In this document: in pieces, positions 23,708 through 30,761 of the stretch
Position numbering within the stretch: position 1 is the stretch's first letter
Layout of the letters: each line of letters begins with the position of its first letter
Assembly: GCF_016722925.1 (NCBI RefSeq)
Contig: NZ_JAEQNC010000016.1
Span: forward strand, 62,001-126,000
Direction: 5' to 3'
DNA: 64,000 bases
From: Phytoamicus setariae
Lineage (GTDB): Bacteria; Pseudomonadota; Alphaproteobacteria; Rhizobiales; Rhizobiaceae
Notes under the pieces: generated by a model
Told to the model about the DNA's origin: nothing
What the model saw: the letters and a program-made list of their open reading frames with translations, nothing else
Database searches by the model: none
Position numbers and translations under genes: made by a program

Positions 23708-24160
23708 TCAGGCGTGGCTGGGGATTTTCAGATGAGAATCGTTGGCGGCCGTGAGGCTGCCGAGAATCCACAGAGATACCTCGGCGGCCTCCTTCTGTGT
23801 CCGGAACTCGAAATCGCCCGACAGCGCTTTCGAGACCGGAAAATCAAGCACGAGCCCTTTGCCGTTCGATGACGGTGTCACCTGCACCATGGCGGCGTCG
23901 ATGAGATGGCAGAGATGGCGTGCGCCGCTGCGACGCATGCATCCGGTGCGGCCCGACCACAATCTCAAGAACACCATTTCGCCATCGGCGGAAATTATGA
24001 CGCTGCGGATCGCTTCCCTGGGATACGCCCGGCCGAATTCGACGATGGCAAGTCCCGCATCAAAACACTCGTTATCCGCTTCCTGCTTCACCATACTGGT
24101 CGCCCAGAAAAAGAAGCCCAGGAATGCACCGATGATGACTACCCAGAGCGCAAGCACCAT
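23708..24160 (-). CDS. Conserved hypothetical membrane-anchored protein
   Basis: A 150-residue protein with one N-terminal transmembrane helix (about residues 2-22) and a soluble C-terminal part with four Cys, including a GCMRRSGARHLCHLIDAAMV stretch. No family recognised. The ATG at 24160 is preceded by GGAG; a TTG at 24178 would add six residues without an SD. It is convergent with trmFO and separated from the OmpA-family gene by that gene's terminator. It is probably an inner-membrane protein with a periplasmic domain; the function is unknown. Confidence 0.65.
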   Translation of the reverse strand: MVLALWVVIIGAFLGFFFWATSMVKQEADNECFDAGLAIVEFGRAYPREAIRSVIISADGEMVFLRLWSGRTGCMRRSGARHLCHLIDAAMVQVTPSSNGKGLVLDFPVSKALSGDFEFRTQKEAAEVSLWILGSLTAANDSHLKIPSHA

Positions 24161-24285
24161 AACCCTGCTCCAATCCAATTTTGCAGAGATGCCTTAAACG
24201 ACGAAGCTTGTGTGAATATAATATATCTGCGGGATTGCCAGAATGACAAAGGCGTCTGGCAGATTTTACTAAAACTGTCTCATGC

Positions 24286-24314
24286 AAAAAAGCCGGGGCA
24301 CTAGGCCCCGGCTT
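24286..24314 (-). terminator. Intrinsic terminator after the OmpA-family gene
   Basis: AAGCCGGGG (24290-24298) pairs with CCCCGGCTT (24306-24314). Read on the minus strand the stem is followed by TTTTTGCATG. Confidence 0.9.
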
Positions 24315-24347
24315 CGTTTCAAAGCAATCACTTGCGATCGCGCGATT

Positions 24348-26450
24348 TTACTGCTGATCGTCGTATTGCTGGTCTTCACCTTGCTGGTCGTCGCCCTGCT
24401 GATCATCATACTGCTGATCATCGCCTTGCTCATCGTTGGCGCTCTCGACCGGCCGAACAAGCGAGGTAATGCGGCGAATGGTGACGCGGCGGTTCATTCG
24501 CTCTGCCTCATCCGTATCGACCTTCAGGAAACGCTCACCGTAACCCTGCGTCACGAGATTTTCGGCCGGAATGTCGAAGAGATCGGAAAGCACATTGGCA
24601 ACCGACTCGGCGCGTTCGTCCGAAAGCACCAGGTTCGATTCATCCGAACCGATCGCATCGGTGTGGCCTTCGATCAGGAAGGTTTCACCAGGGTCACGAT
24701 CCAGGATGTCCTTCATGGCTGCAGCGACACGGCGAAGCGACGACGCCTGGCCCATATCGACCTCCGCGCTGCCGGTTTCGAACGTGATCGTGTCGAGATC
24801 GATACGACGCACCTTGTCACGAATACGCGCGGAATACTTCACTTCGTCGACAGAGTAGACGCGCTCCACCGGCTCGACAGGAGGCTGCGCAAGGAACTCC
24901 TCATAGTCGCGATCCGGCTCGCTCGACACATCGGCGATGTATTCGCGCACCGGCACGCGCAGACGCATTGGCGGCAGGCTGGCACCCGGATCACGCATGT
25001 AGAGGCGGTCGCGGCCACGCTCCAACAGCGGCGCATAGAAGATCACGACTTCCCGGTGACGGCCATCGATGCGCGAGCGGCGGACGATTTCACCCCAGCG
25101 ATTGCGGACCGTTACGATGCGATCGCCGTTCGGACGAACCACGACTTCGCGGATGAGTCCGTTGTTGAGGCGCTCGTAGCGGATCTTGCCATGGCGGCTC
25201 AGGCGGCCGCGATCGTCGTCGCGGACCACGACGCGGCCGTCGATGTTGATGATCACCCGGAAGTCATCATCTTTCCTGCCGACGCGGCGACCATTGTCGT
25301 TGTCATAGCCCTTGAAGCCGGTGATGCGCTCCCCCTTTTCGCTGAGCACGGGTCGGATGCGGATGGGCTTGCCATTGTCGTTCTTGAGACCAGCCTGTGC
25401 ATCCCGGTCGGACTTCGGCACGCGCACGGGCTTGACTTCCTCGCGCTCGCGCTTGCGGCGCTCACGCTCCTTCAGGCCGCCGCGATTGTCGGCATCCTTA
25501 TCACTATCGAGGACTGCGGCTCCCTTTTCGACGGGAAGCACAATCGTGTCCGTCGACTTGGAAGGATCCTCGGCAATCTTCTTGCGCTCCTTGACGCGCT
25601 CCGGCTTGTCTTCCGCCGCCCTGTCGATCTTCTGGTAATCGCCAGTCTGCTCAGCCTTGTTCTTGTTGCGCTTGGGCGTCTGGATCTCTTCGATCGAGCC
25701 GTTGGCATTATCCTGCTGTTCGGCATCCTGCTGCTTTTTGCGGCGCGGCTTCACAGGCTCTTCGCCCTGTTGCTGCTGCTCCTGCATCTGCTGCTGCTCG
25801 GCTTCCTGCTGCTTCTTGCGGCGCGGCTTCACAGGCTCTTCGCCCTGTTGCTGCTGCTCCTGCATCTGCTGCTGCTCAGCGTCCTGCTGCTTCTTGCGGC
25901 GCGGCTTCACGGGCTCTTCGCCCTGTTGCTGCTGCTCCTGCATCTGCTGCTGTTCAGCTTCCTGCTGCTTCTTGCGGCGCGGCTTCACAGGCTCTTCGCT
26001 CTGCTGCTGCTGTTCCTGCATCTGCTGCTGTTCGGCGTCCTGCTGCTTCTTGCGGCGCGGCTTCACAGGCTCTTCGCTCTGCTGCTGATCCTGCATCTGC
26101 GGCTGTTCGGCTTCCAGTTGCTTCTGGCGGCGCGGTCGCACTGGCTCTTCGGCCTGCTGTTCCTGCATCTGCTGCTTCTGGCGGCGAGGCTGGACCGGCT
26201 CGGAATCGCCCTGACCGGCATTTTCCTGATTGTTGCGTTTTTCGCGACGCTGTTCCTGGCGTTGTTCCTGGCGTTCCTTGCGCTGCTGCTTGAGCAATTC
26301 CTCTTCGTCGGACTGCACCTTTATGACCTGCGACTGGACCTCGAAGGGAGCGTCCATACGCACCATGCCGGTTGCCGAAGCAGGCCCCATCCAGGCAAGC
26401 GCAATCACCGGGATTGCGGCCGTGGCAAGAAGCTTGTGTTTGAATGCCAT
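24348..26450 (-). CDS. OmpA-family protein with Gln/Glu/Lys-rich tandem repeats
   Basis: A 700-residue protein with an N-terminal signal peptide (ends PASA near residue 26). Residues 45-250 are highly charged and Gln-rich, with five near-identical 26-residue units (EEPVKPRRKKQQ then Gln/Met/Glu-rich). Residues about 300-480 are Arg/Asp-rich, with short beta repeats (VVVRPNGDRIVTVRNRWGE). An OmpA-like peptidoglycan-binding domain is at about 560-661 (ITFETGSAEVDMG, LIEGHTDAIGSDESN, TQGYGERF). The last 20 residues repeat GDDQQ and YDDQQ. It is likely periplasmic or outer-membrane-associated, tethered to peptidoglycan. The repeat tract is low-complexity and probably an extended or coiled-coil spacer. 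AGAGGA precedes the ATG. It is divergent from the ABC transporter genes. Confidence 0.88.
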   Translation of the reverse strand: MAFKHKLLATAAIPVIALAWMGPASATGMVRMDAPFEVQSQVIKVQSDEEELLKQQRKERQEQRQEQRREKRNNQENAGQGDSEPVQPRRQKQQMQEQQAEEPVRPRRQKQLEAEQPQMQDQQQSEEPVKPRRKKQQDAEQQQMQEQQQQSEEPVKPRRKKQQEAEQQQMQEQQQQGEEPVKPRRKKQQDAEQQQMQEQQQQGEEPVKPRRKKQQEAEQQQMQEQQQQGEEPVKPRRKKQQDAEQQDNANGSIEEIQTPKRNKNKAEQTGDYQKIDRAAEDKPERVKERKKIAEDPSKSTDTIVLPVEKGAAVLDSDKDADNRGGLKERERRKREREEVKPVRVPKSDRDAQAGLKNDNGKPIRIRPVLSEKGERITGFKGYDNDNGRRVGRKDDDFRVIINIDGRVVVRDDDRGRLSRHGKIRYERLNNGLIREVVVRPNGDRIVTVRNRWGEIVRRSRIDGRHREVVIFYAPLLERGRDRLYMRDPGASLPPMRLRVPVREYIADVSSEPDRDYEEFLAQPPVEPVERVYSVDEVKYSARIRDKVRRIDLDTITFETGSAEVDMGQASSLRRVAAAMKDILDRDPGETFLIEGHTDAIGSDESNLVLSDERAESVANVLSDLFDIPAENLVTQGYGERFLKVDTDEAERMNRRVTIRRITSLVRPVESANDEQGDDQQYDDQQGDDQQGEDQQYDDQQ
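25741..26130 (-). repeat. Tandem 78-bp repeat inside the OmpA-family gene
   Basis: Landmark CGGCGCGGCTTC recurs at 25741, 25819, 25897, 25975 and 26053, exactly 78 bases apart, with a degenerate copy at 26128 (75 bases on). The units encode 26 residues and are nearly identical at DNA level, alternating a few synonymous and Gly/Ser or Asp/Glu changes. Copy-number variation between strains is expected. Confidence 0.92.
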
Positions 26451-26772
26451 TAGGAATTTTCCTCTTTGCTCTTTCTGATTCCGTGAACGGAATCTGCCTA
26501 GTTTCAGGGCTTTTTTGTGATGTTTCCCCGGTCAGCCGATCGCCAAACTATTGCCTCGTGCCTTTATCAACGCTGAACTGGCGGTTCAGTTTCCATTCAT
26601 AGTCGTTAAGGCGGACACCAAAGATTCTGTAACGATTTGTTCTTTGTTGTTGCATTTCCTTCGCAGATTGTACGAGTATTCAGACAGCGCGAGGCAAAAA
26701 GCCACGCCATGAACCAATCGTACCGCGTCAAAACAAACCCTGCGGTACGACATCAACACAGGGGAATATCTC
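26451..26772. other. Divergent promoter region, OmpA-family gene / ABC transporter
   Basis: A 322-base gap between divergent genes, AT-richer than its neighbours around 26500-26700. It holds a 7-bp dyad (GATTCCG...CGGAATC, 26477-26494) in the OmpA-family leader and the 9-bp stem-loop at 26718-26750 in the transporter leader. No coding frame is supported. Confidence 0.55.
26718..26750 (+). promoter_or_regulatory. Leader stem-loop ahead of the substrate-binding protein gene
   Basis: TCGTACCGC (26718-26726) and GCGGTACGA (26742-26750) form a perfect 9-bp stem with a 15-base A-rich loop. It ends just upstream of the AGGGGAA ribosome binding site and 22 bases before the ATG. It could stabilise the mRNA or gate translation. 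Confidence 0.5.
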
Positions 26773-27552
26773 ATGCGCATGACCACCCGTCTCGCACTCG
26801 CAGCCACAGTGTCGCTTCTTACGGCTGTCGCTGGTGCGAGCCTTGCCGCCGACAAGATCACCATTGGCACTGAAGGCGCCTATCCTCCATTCAACAACCT
26901 GGAGGCTGACGGCACACTCACCGGCTTCGATGTGGATATCGCCAAGGCGCTTTGCGAAGAAATGAAGGCCGAGTGCACCTTCGTCACCCAGGATTGGGAC
27001 GGCATTATTCCGGCTCTGCAGGCCAAGAAGTTCGATGCCATCGTCGCGTCGATGTCGATTACGCCCGAGCGCAAGGAAAAGGTCGACTTCACCAACAAGT
27101 ACTACAACACGCCGCCGGCGATTGCCGTGCCGAAGGATTCGACCATCGCTGAAGCAACCGAAGCCGGCCTCGATGGCAAGGTTCTCGGCGCCCAGGGCTC
27201 GACCACGCACTCCAATTATGCCGAAGCGCATATGAAGAAGTCCGAACTCAAGCTTTACCCGACTGCCGACGAATACAAGCTCGATCTGGCCAATGGTCGT
27301 ATCGATGCTGCGATCGATGACGTCGTCGTTCTGTCGGAATGGCTCAAGACCGCCGATGGCGCTTGCTGCAAGCTGCTCGGAACCCTGCCGGTCGACAAGC
27401 AGATCAATGGCGAAGGCGCCGGCATTGCAGTCCGCAAGGGCGACGATGCGCTGCGCGAAAAGCTCAATGCCGCGATCGTGGCGATCCGCGCCAATGGCAA
27501 GTACAAGGAAATCAACGCCAAGTACTTCCCGTTCGACGTCTATGGCGACTAA
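26773..27552 (+). CDS. Polar amino-acid ABC transporter, periplasmic substrate-binding protein
   Basis: A 259-residue family 3 solute-binding protein. The signal peptide occupies residues 1-26 (ends SLAA before DKITIG). The mature start ITIGTEGAYPPFNNLEADG and GFDVDIAKALCEEM are typical of the Lys/Arg/ornithine (ArgT/HisJ) and opine (OccT/NocT) group. The ligand-contact region WDGIIPALQAKKFDAIVASM is also conserved. It delivers a cationic or polar amino acid to the two permeases encoded next. An attenuator-like hairpin separates it from the permease genes, consistent with excess binding protein. The exact ligand is not readable. Confidence 0.9.
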   Translation: MRMTTRLALAATVSLLTAVAGASLAADKITIGTEGAYPPFNNLEADGTLTGFDVDIAKALCEEMKAECTFVTQDWDGIIPALQAKKFDAIVASMSITPERKEKVDFTNKYYNTPPAIAVPKDSTIAEATEAGLDGKVLGAQGSTTHSNYAEAHMKKSELKLYPTADEYKLDLANGRIDAAIDDVVVLSEWLKTADGACCKLLGTLPVDKQINGEGAGIAVRKGDDALREKLNAAIVAIRANGKYKEINAKYFPFDVYGD

Positions 27553-27576
27553 TCTGCGGAAATCCGCATAAACGCA

Positions 27577-27611
27577 ACGGCGGGAGGGTTGCCCTTCCGT
27601 CGTTTTTGTTT
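27577..27611 (+). terminator. Attenuator-like hairpin between binding protein and permease genes
   Basis: A 12-bp stem (27577-27588 with 27592-27603, including two G-U pairs), TTG triloop, then TTTTGTTT. Partial termination here would lower permease expression relative to the binding protein. Confidence 0.8.
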
Positions 27612-27657
27612 GAGAAAGTATGCAGAACAGAACCCGGAACCGGGACAGGGGAAAAGA

Positions 27658-28527
27658 ATGCAGGGCGACGTTGCCGTTTCGGCAGAGAGTGCGGGGACCA
27701 TCTTCGCGCCCCTATGGGCGGCAATAGACAGTTTATTTTCCGCGATCTGGTGGATTCTTCATCCAGTCCTCAAAACCATCGATCCCCTATGCGGACCGGT
27801 CGGTGTCTTCTCGCTTTTCTTTCGTGGGGGCCTGCTCTCATGCGGCAATGAAGGCTGGGGCGACGAGATCGCGCAGGGCTTTTATGTCACTGCCAGCCTT
27901 GCAATATGCACCCTGCCCCTGGGCCTGATCGTCGGCTTCTTTCTTGCGCTGGCAAAACAGTCTTCTGTGGGACAACTGCGAACAGCCGCGGATATCTACA
28001 CGACGCTGTTTCGCGGACTGCCGGAACTTCTGACCCTTTTCATTGTCTTCTACGGGTTGCAGGTCGTCCTGCAGAATTTTGCCAGCTCGCTCGGTATGTC
28101 CGGGCCAATCGAAATCAACAGCTTCTTCGCCGGCATGATATCCATAGGCTTGGTGTTCTCGGCCTATTGCTCGGAAGTGCTGCAATCGGCATTCAAGGCC
28201 ATTCCGCAAGGCCAGTATGAAGGCGGATTTGCCATCGGATTGACGCGTGGCCAGACCATGCGGCTGGTGATCCTTCCACAGCTTGTGCGGATCGCCCTGC
28301 CCGGTCTCGGCAATCTCTGGATGACGCTGCTCAAGGATACGGCCCTGGTTTCGGCAATCGGCTTGCCAGACATTTTACGGCAGACCGGGGTGGCGGCAAA
28401 AGTCACCAAGCACGCCTTTCTGTTCTTCTCGGTCGCCTGCATCCTGTTCCTCGTGCTGGCGCTGCTGTCCTCCATCATTTTCGGCTGGATAGAAAACCAG
28501 TCCAGACGGGCGGAGGTACGCAAATGA
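27658..28527 (+). CDS. Polar amino-acid ABC transporter permease (HisQ/OccQ-like)
   Basis: A 289-residue inner-membrane permease with five to six transmembrane segments. The ATPase-contact (EAA-like) loop reads AFKAIPQGQYEGGFAIGLTR, and RGLPELLTLFIVFYG is typical of the HisQ/GlnP family. I chose the ATG at 27658 because AGGGGAAAAG lies just upstream; a TTG farther up has no such site. Residues 1-75 are longer than in E. coli HisQ and include an extra hydrophobic stretch (about 20-60), as in some rhizobial homologues. It overlaps the next permease gene by ATGA. Confidence 0.9.
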   Translation: MQGDVAVSAESAGTIFAPLWAAIDSLFSAIWWILHPVLKTIDPLCGPVGVFSLFFRGGLLSCGNEGWGDEIAQGFYVTASLAICTLPLGLIVGFFLALAKQSSVGQLRTAADIYTTLFRGLPELLTLFIVFYGLQVVLQNFASSLGMSGPIEINSFFAGMISIGLVFSAYCSEVLQSAFKAIPQGQYEGGFAIGLTRGQTMRLVILPQLVRIALPGLGNLWMTLLKDTALVSAIGLPDILRQTGVAAKVTKHAFLFFSVACILFLVLALLSSIIFGWIENQSRRAEVRK

Positions 28528-29354
28528 CCTATGTCACCGAAATCATTCCTCCGCAGGCCCCACCTCCGGCCGAAATCAAGCCCTATTCGCTGGCGCGTTT
28601 CGCCGGAAGTCTGTTCATGGGACTGTGGCTTGCCGCATTCGTCGCAACTGCCTTCTTCATGTATGAGGGCTTCAGTCAGGAAAAATTCTTCAAGTACGGT
28701 CCGCGAATGATCTCCGGTCTGGGAGTGACGTTGCAGCTCGTCATAATCTCGATCGTCCTCGGTGCTATCCTGTCGCTGCCGATTGCCTATGCTCGCATGA
28801 GCAATTCGAAGATCCTGTCCTCGCTCGCCTATGGCTACGTGTACTTCTTCCGCGGCACGCCATTGCTCGCCCAGCTCTACCTGATCTACTACGGCATCGG
28901 CAGCTTCAAGCCGTTCTTCGAAACCGTCGGCCTGTGGTGGTTCTTCCGGGAAGCGTTCTACTGCGCCCTCTTCTCCTTTACTCTCAACACCGCCGCCTAC
29001 CAGGCAGAAATCCTGCGCGGAGCAATCCGAAGCGTTCCACGTGGGCAGACTGAGGCCAGCAATGCACTCGGGCTGCACAAGTTTGCCGCCTACTGGAAGG
29101 TCATCTTGCCGCAAGCGATCATCGTGGCATTGCGTCCCTACGGCAACGAGATCATCCTGATGATCAAGGGCTCGGCCATCGTCGCCATCGTGACCGTCTT
29201 CGACCTGATGGGCGAGACACGCTACGCATTCTCCCGGACATTCGATTTCCAGATGTATCTCTGGGCGGCGATCCTCTATCTGGCGATCGTCGAAGTGCTC
29301 CGCAATGTCTGGAACGCGCTGGAACGACGCCTGACCAGACATCTGAAACGATAG
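28524..29354 (+). CDS. Polar amino-acid ABC transporter permease (HisM/OccM-like)
   Basis: A 276-residue permease with conserved YVYFFRGTPLLAQLYLIYYG and the EAA-like loop GAIRSVPRGQTEASNALGLH. It forms a heterodimer with the preceding permease; start and stop overlap by four bases (28524-28527), so the two are translationally coupled. A strong terminator follows immediately. The expected ATP-binding subunit gene is missing from the operon and no polar-amino-acid-type ATPase is found elsewhere in the window, so the transporter must borrow one encoded at a distance. Confidence 0.9.
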   Translation: MTYVTEIIPPQAPPPAEIKPYSLARFAGSLFMGLWLAAFVATAFFMYEGFSQEKFFKYGPRMISGLGVTLQLVIISIVLGAILSLPIAYARMSNSKILSSLAYGYVYFFRGTPLLAQLYLIYYGIGSFKPFFETVGLWWFFREAFYCALFSFTLNTAAYQAEILRGAIRSVPRGQTEASNALGLHKFAAYWKVILPQAIIVALRPYGNEIILMIKGSAIVAIVTVFDLMGETRYAFSRTFDFQMYLWAAILYLAIVEVLRNVWNALERRLTRHLKR

Positions 29355-29360
29355 CGAGAC

Positions 29361-29406
29361 GGTTGGCAGCACTCGCCACGACGTGCTGCCAACCCATTGT
29401 TTTTTC
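29361..29406 (+). terminator. Intrinsic terminator after the ABC permease genes
   Basis: 12-bp perfect stem (29361-29372 with 29383-29394), then CCATTGTTTTTTC. Confidence 0.92.
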
Positions 29407-29505
29407 GTTGAATTCTTCAAACGAAGCGCCCATATTAAGGTTCGGTAAAGCATAAGAGCGTTCAATCGACAGGCAAACTCACCGCACTCACATGAGGAGG
29501 TTGCC

Positions 29506-29772
29506 ATGACTAGGGAATTGGATCTCCGGCTGAAAGGCTATGGCCTGACGACTGCCGAAATCATCTATCGCCTGCCCGACCATCCGAGCTTGCTGCAGAG
29601 CTTTGTCTGGCAGCATTACGACCTCGCCCCGGATTTTCCCGAGATGAAGCATTTCCTGACATTCTGGCGGGAAAAGCTGGATGGGGCGCTGCATTCCGTC
29701 CGCTACGTGCATAACAGGCTGATCACCCCCACCGAATGGCGGGCGCTGAAAGGCGAGTTCATCCTGCACTGA
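29506..29772 (+). CDS. usg: Usg family protein
   Basis: An 88-residue soluble protein that closely fits the Usg family, first noted near tryptophan genes and of unknown function. Conserved features seen are LKGYGLTTAEIIYRLPDHP, LLQSFVWQHYDLAPDFP and a C-terminal EWRALKGEFILH. A perfect AGGAGG lies 6 bases before the ATG. It is followed 63 bases later by a methyltransferase gene on the same strand, so the two may share a transcript. Confidence 0.9.
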   Translation: MTRELDLRLKGYGLTTAEIIYRLPDHPSLLQSFVWQHYDLAPDFPEMKHFLTFWREKLDGALHSVRYVHNRLITPTEWRALKGEFILH

Positions 29773-29835
29773 GCATTGCTTTTAAGGCATGCGCGACTTA
29801 TGAGCCTGTCAAACGGCTCGGAAGGCACGCAGACC

Positions 29836-30657
29836 ATGGCGAAAAAGAAGAAGATCGAAGAGAAAGCACTGGCGGATGCCTACAACGAGGCGCTTGCGCT
29901 CGAAAAGGCCGGCAAGCGCGAGGAAGCCGCCAACGCCTACCGCAAGGTTCTGGAGCTTGATCCGGAGGATCATGGCGGTGCTGCGGTTCGCATCGCGTCG
30001 ATGGGACTGGGCGAAGTACCTCCCAAGGCGCCCGATGCCTATGTCGCGACGTTGTTCGACCAGCATGCCGAAGCATTCGAGTCCATCCTGGTGGACCAGC
30101 TTGAATATTGCGTGCCGCTACTCGTGCGCCAACGCATCCAGGCTCTCGGTCTCGGACCGTTCAAGAAGCTGCTCGATCTCGGCTGCGGCACGGGCCTGAC
30201 AGGTGGGGCGCTGCGCGACATCGTCGATGACATTACCGGCCTCGATATCTCCGAGAACATGGTCGAGATCGCTCACGAAAAGGATCTCTACGAGACCCTC
30301 TACGTCGCCGAGGCAGCCGACTATCTCGAGGACAATGACGACGGACCATTCGATATCGTCACGGCAACCGACGTGCTTCCCTATCTCGGCTTCCTGGAGG
30401 AGCTGTTCTTCGGCGTATCCGAAAATCTCGAAGCTGGCGGCCTCTATTTCTTCTCTTCCGAAACGCTTCCCACCGATGTTTTGGGCGACCGCGACTTCAT
30501 GGTCGGGCCGCATCAGCGCTTCGTCCATGCCGAAAGCTATGTCCGCAAAGTGCTGGCCGCTGCTGGTTTTGACGTCGTGGAATTGACCGATATCACCGTC
30601 CGGCTCGAGAATGCCGAGCCGATCAAGGGACATTTGGTGGTTTCGAGGAAGAAATAA
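29836..30657 (+). CDS. TPR-containing class I SAM-dependent methyltransferase
   Basis: A 273-residue protein. Residues 10-45 form a TPR-like helix pair (AYNEALALEKAGKREEAANA). A Rossmann methyltransferase domain follows, with motif I LLDLGCGTG (112-120) and LDISENMVEIAHEKDLY as the next strand and acidic loop. It matches the predicted TPR-methyltransferase group COG4976. The ATG at 29836 (MAKKKKIEEK) has GAAGG upstream; an in-frame start 20 codons earlier has no SD. The substrate is unknown. An 8-bp dyad without a T run follows the stop (30658-30690), a weak terminator candidate at best. Confidence 0.82.
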   Translation: MAKKKKIEEKALADAYNEALALEKAGKREEAANAYRKVLELDPEDHGGAAVRIASMGLGEVPPKAPDAYVATLFDQHAEAFESILVDQLEYCVPLLVRQRIQALGLGPFKKLLDLGCGTGLTGGALRDIVDDITGLDISENMVEIAHEKDLYETLYVAEAADYLEDNDDGPFDIVTATDVLPYLGFLEELFFGVSENLEAGGLYFFSSETLPTDVLGDRDFMVGPHQRFVHAESYVRKVLAAAGFDVVELTDITVRLENAEPIKGHLVVSRKK

Positions 30658-30761
30658 CAACCACAGATACTTACAGCATACTTGTGGTTGCACTTGATTT
30701 GTTGCAGCGACGATGAATTAAGGCTCAACTCTCCCTCAATCTTAGATTGGGGGAGATGGGT

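Noticed and set aside
25741-26130. CRISPR-like array
   Set aside because: The repeats are direct coding repeats without variable spacers, in frame with a membrane protein.
24282-26453. Long open frame on the plus strand antisense to the OmpA-family gene
   Set aside because: Its Leu/Leu-rich composition is the mirror of the Gln/Arg repeats on the coding strand; the minus frame has a signal peptide and an OmpA domain.
30658-30690. Terminator after the TPR methyltransferase gene
   Set aside because: The 8-bp dyad has a 17-base loop and no T run, so I did not list it as a terminator.
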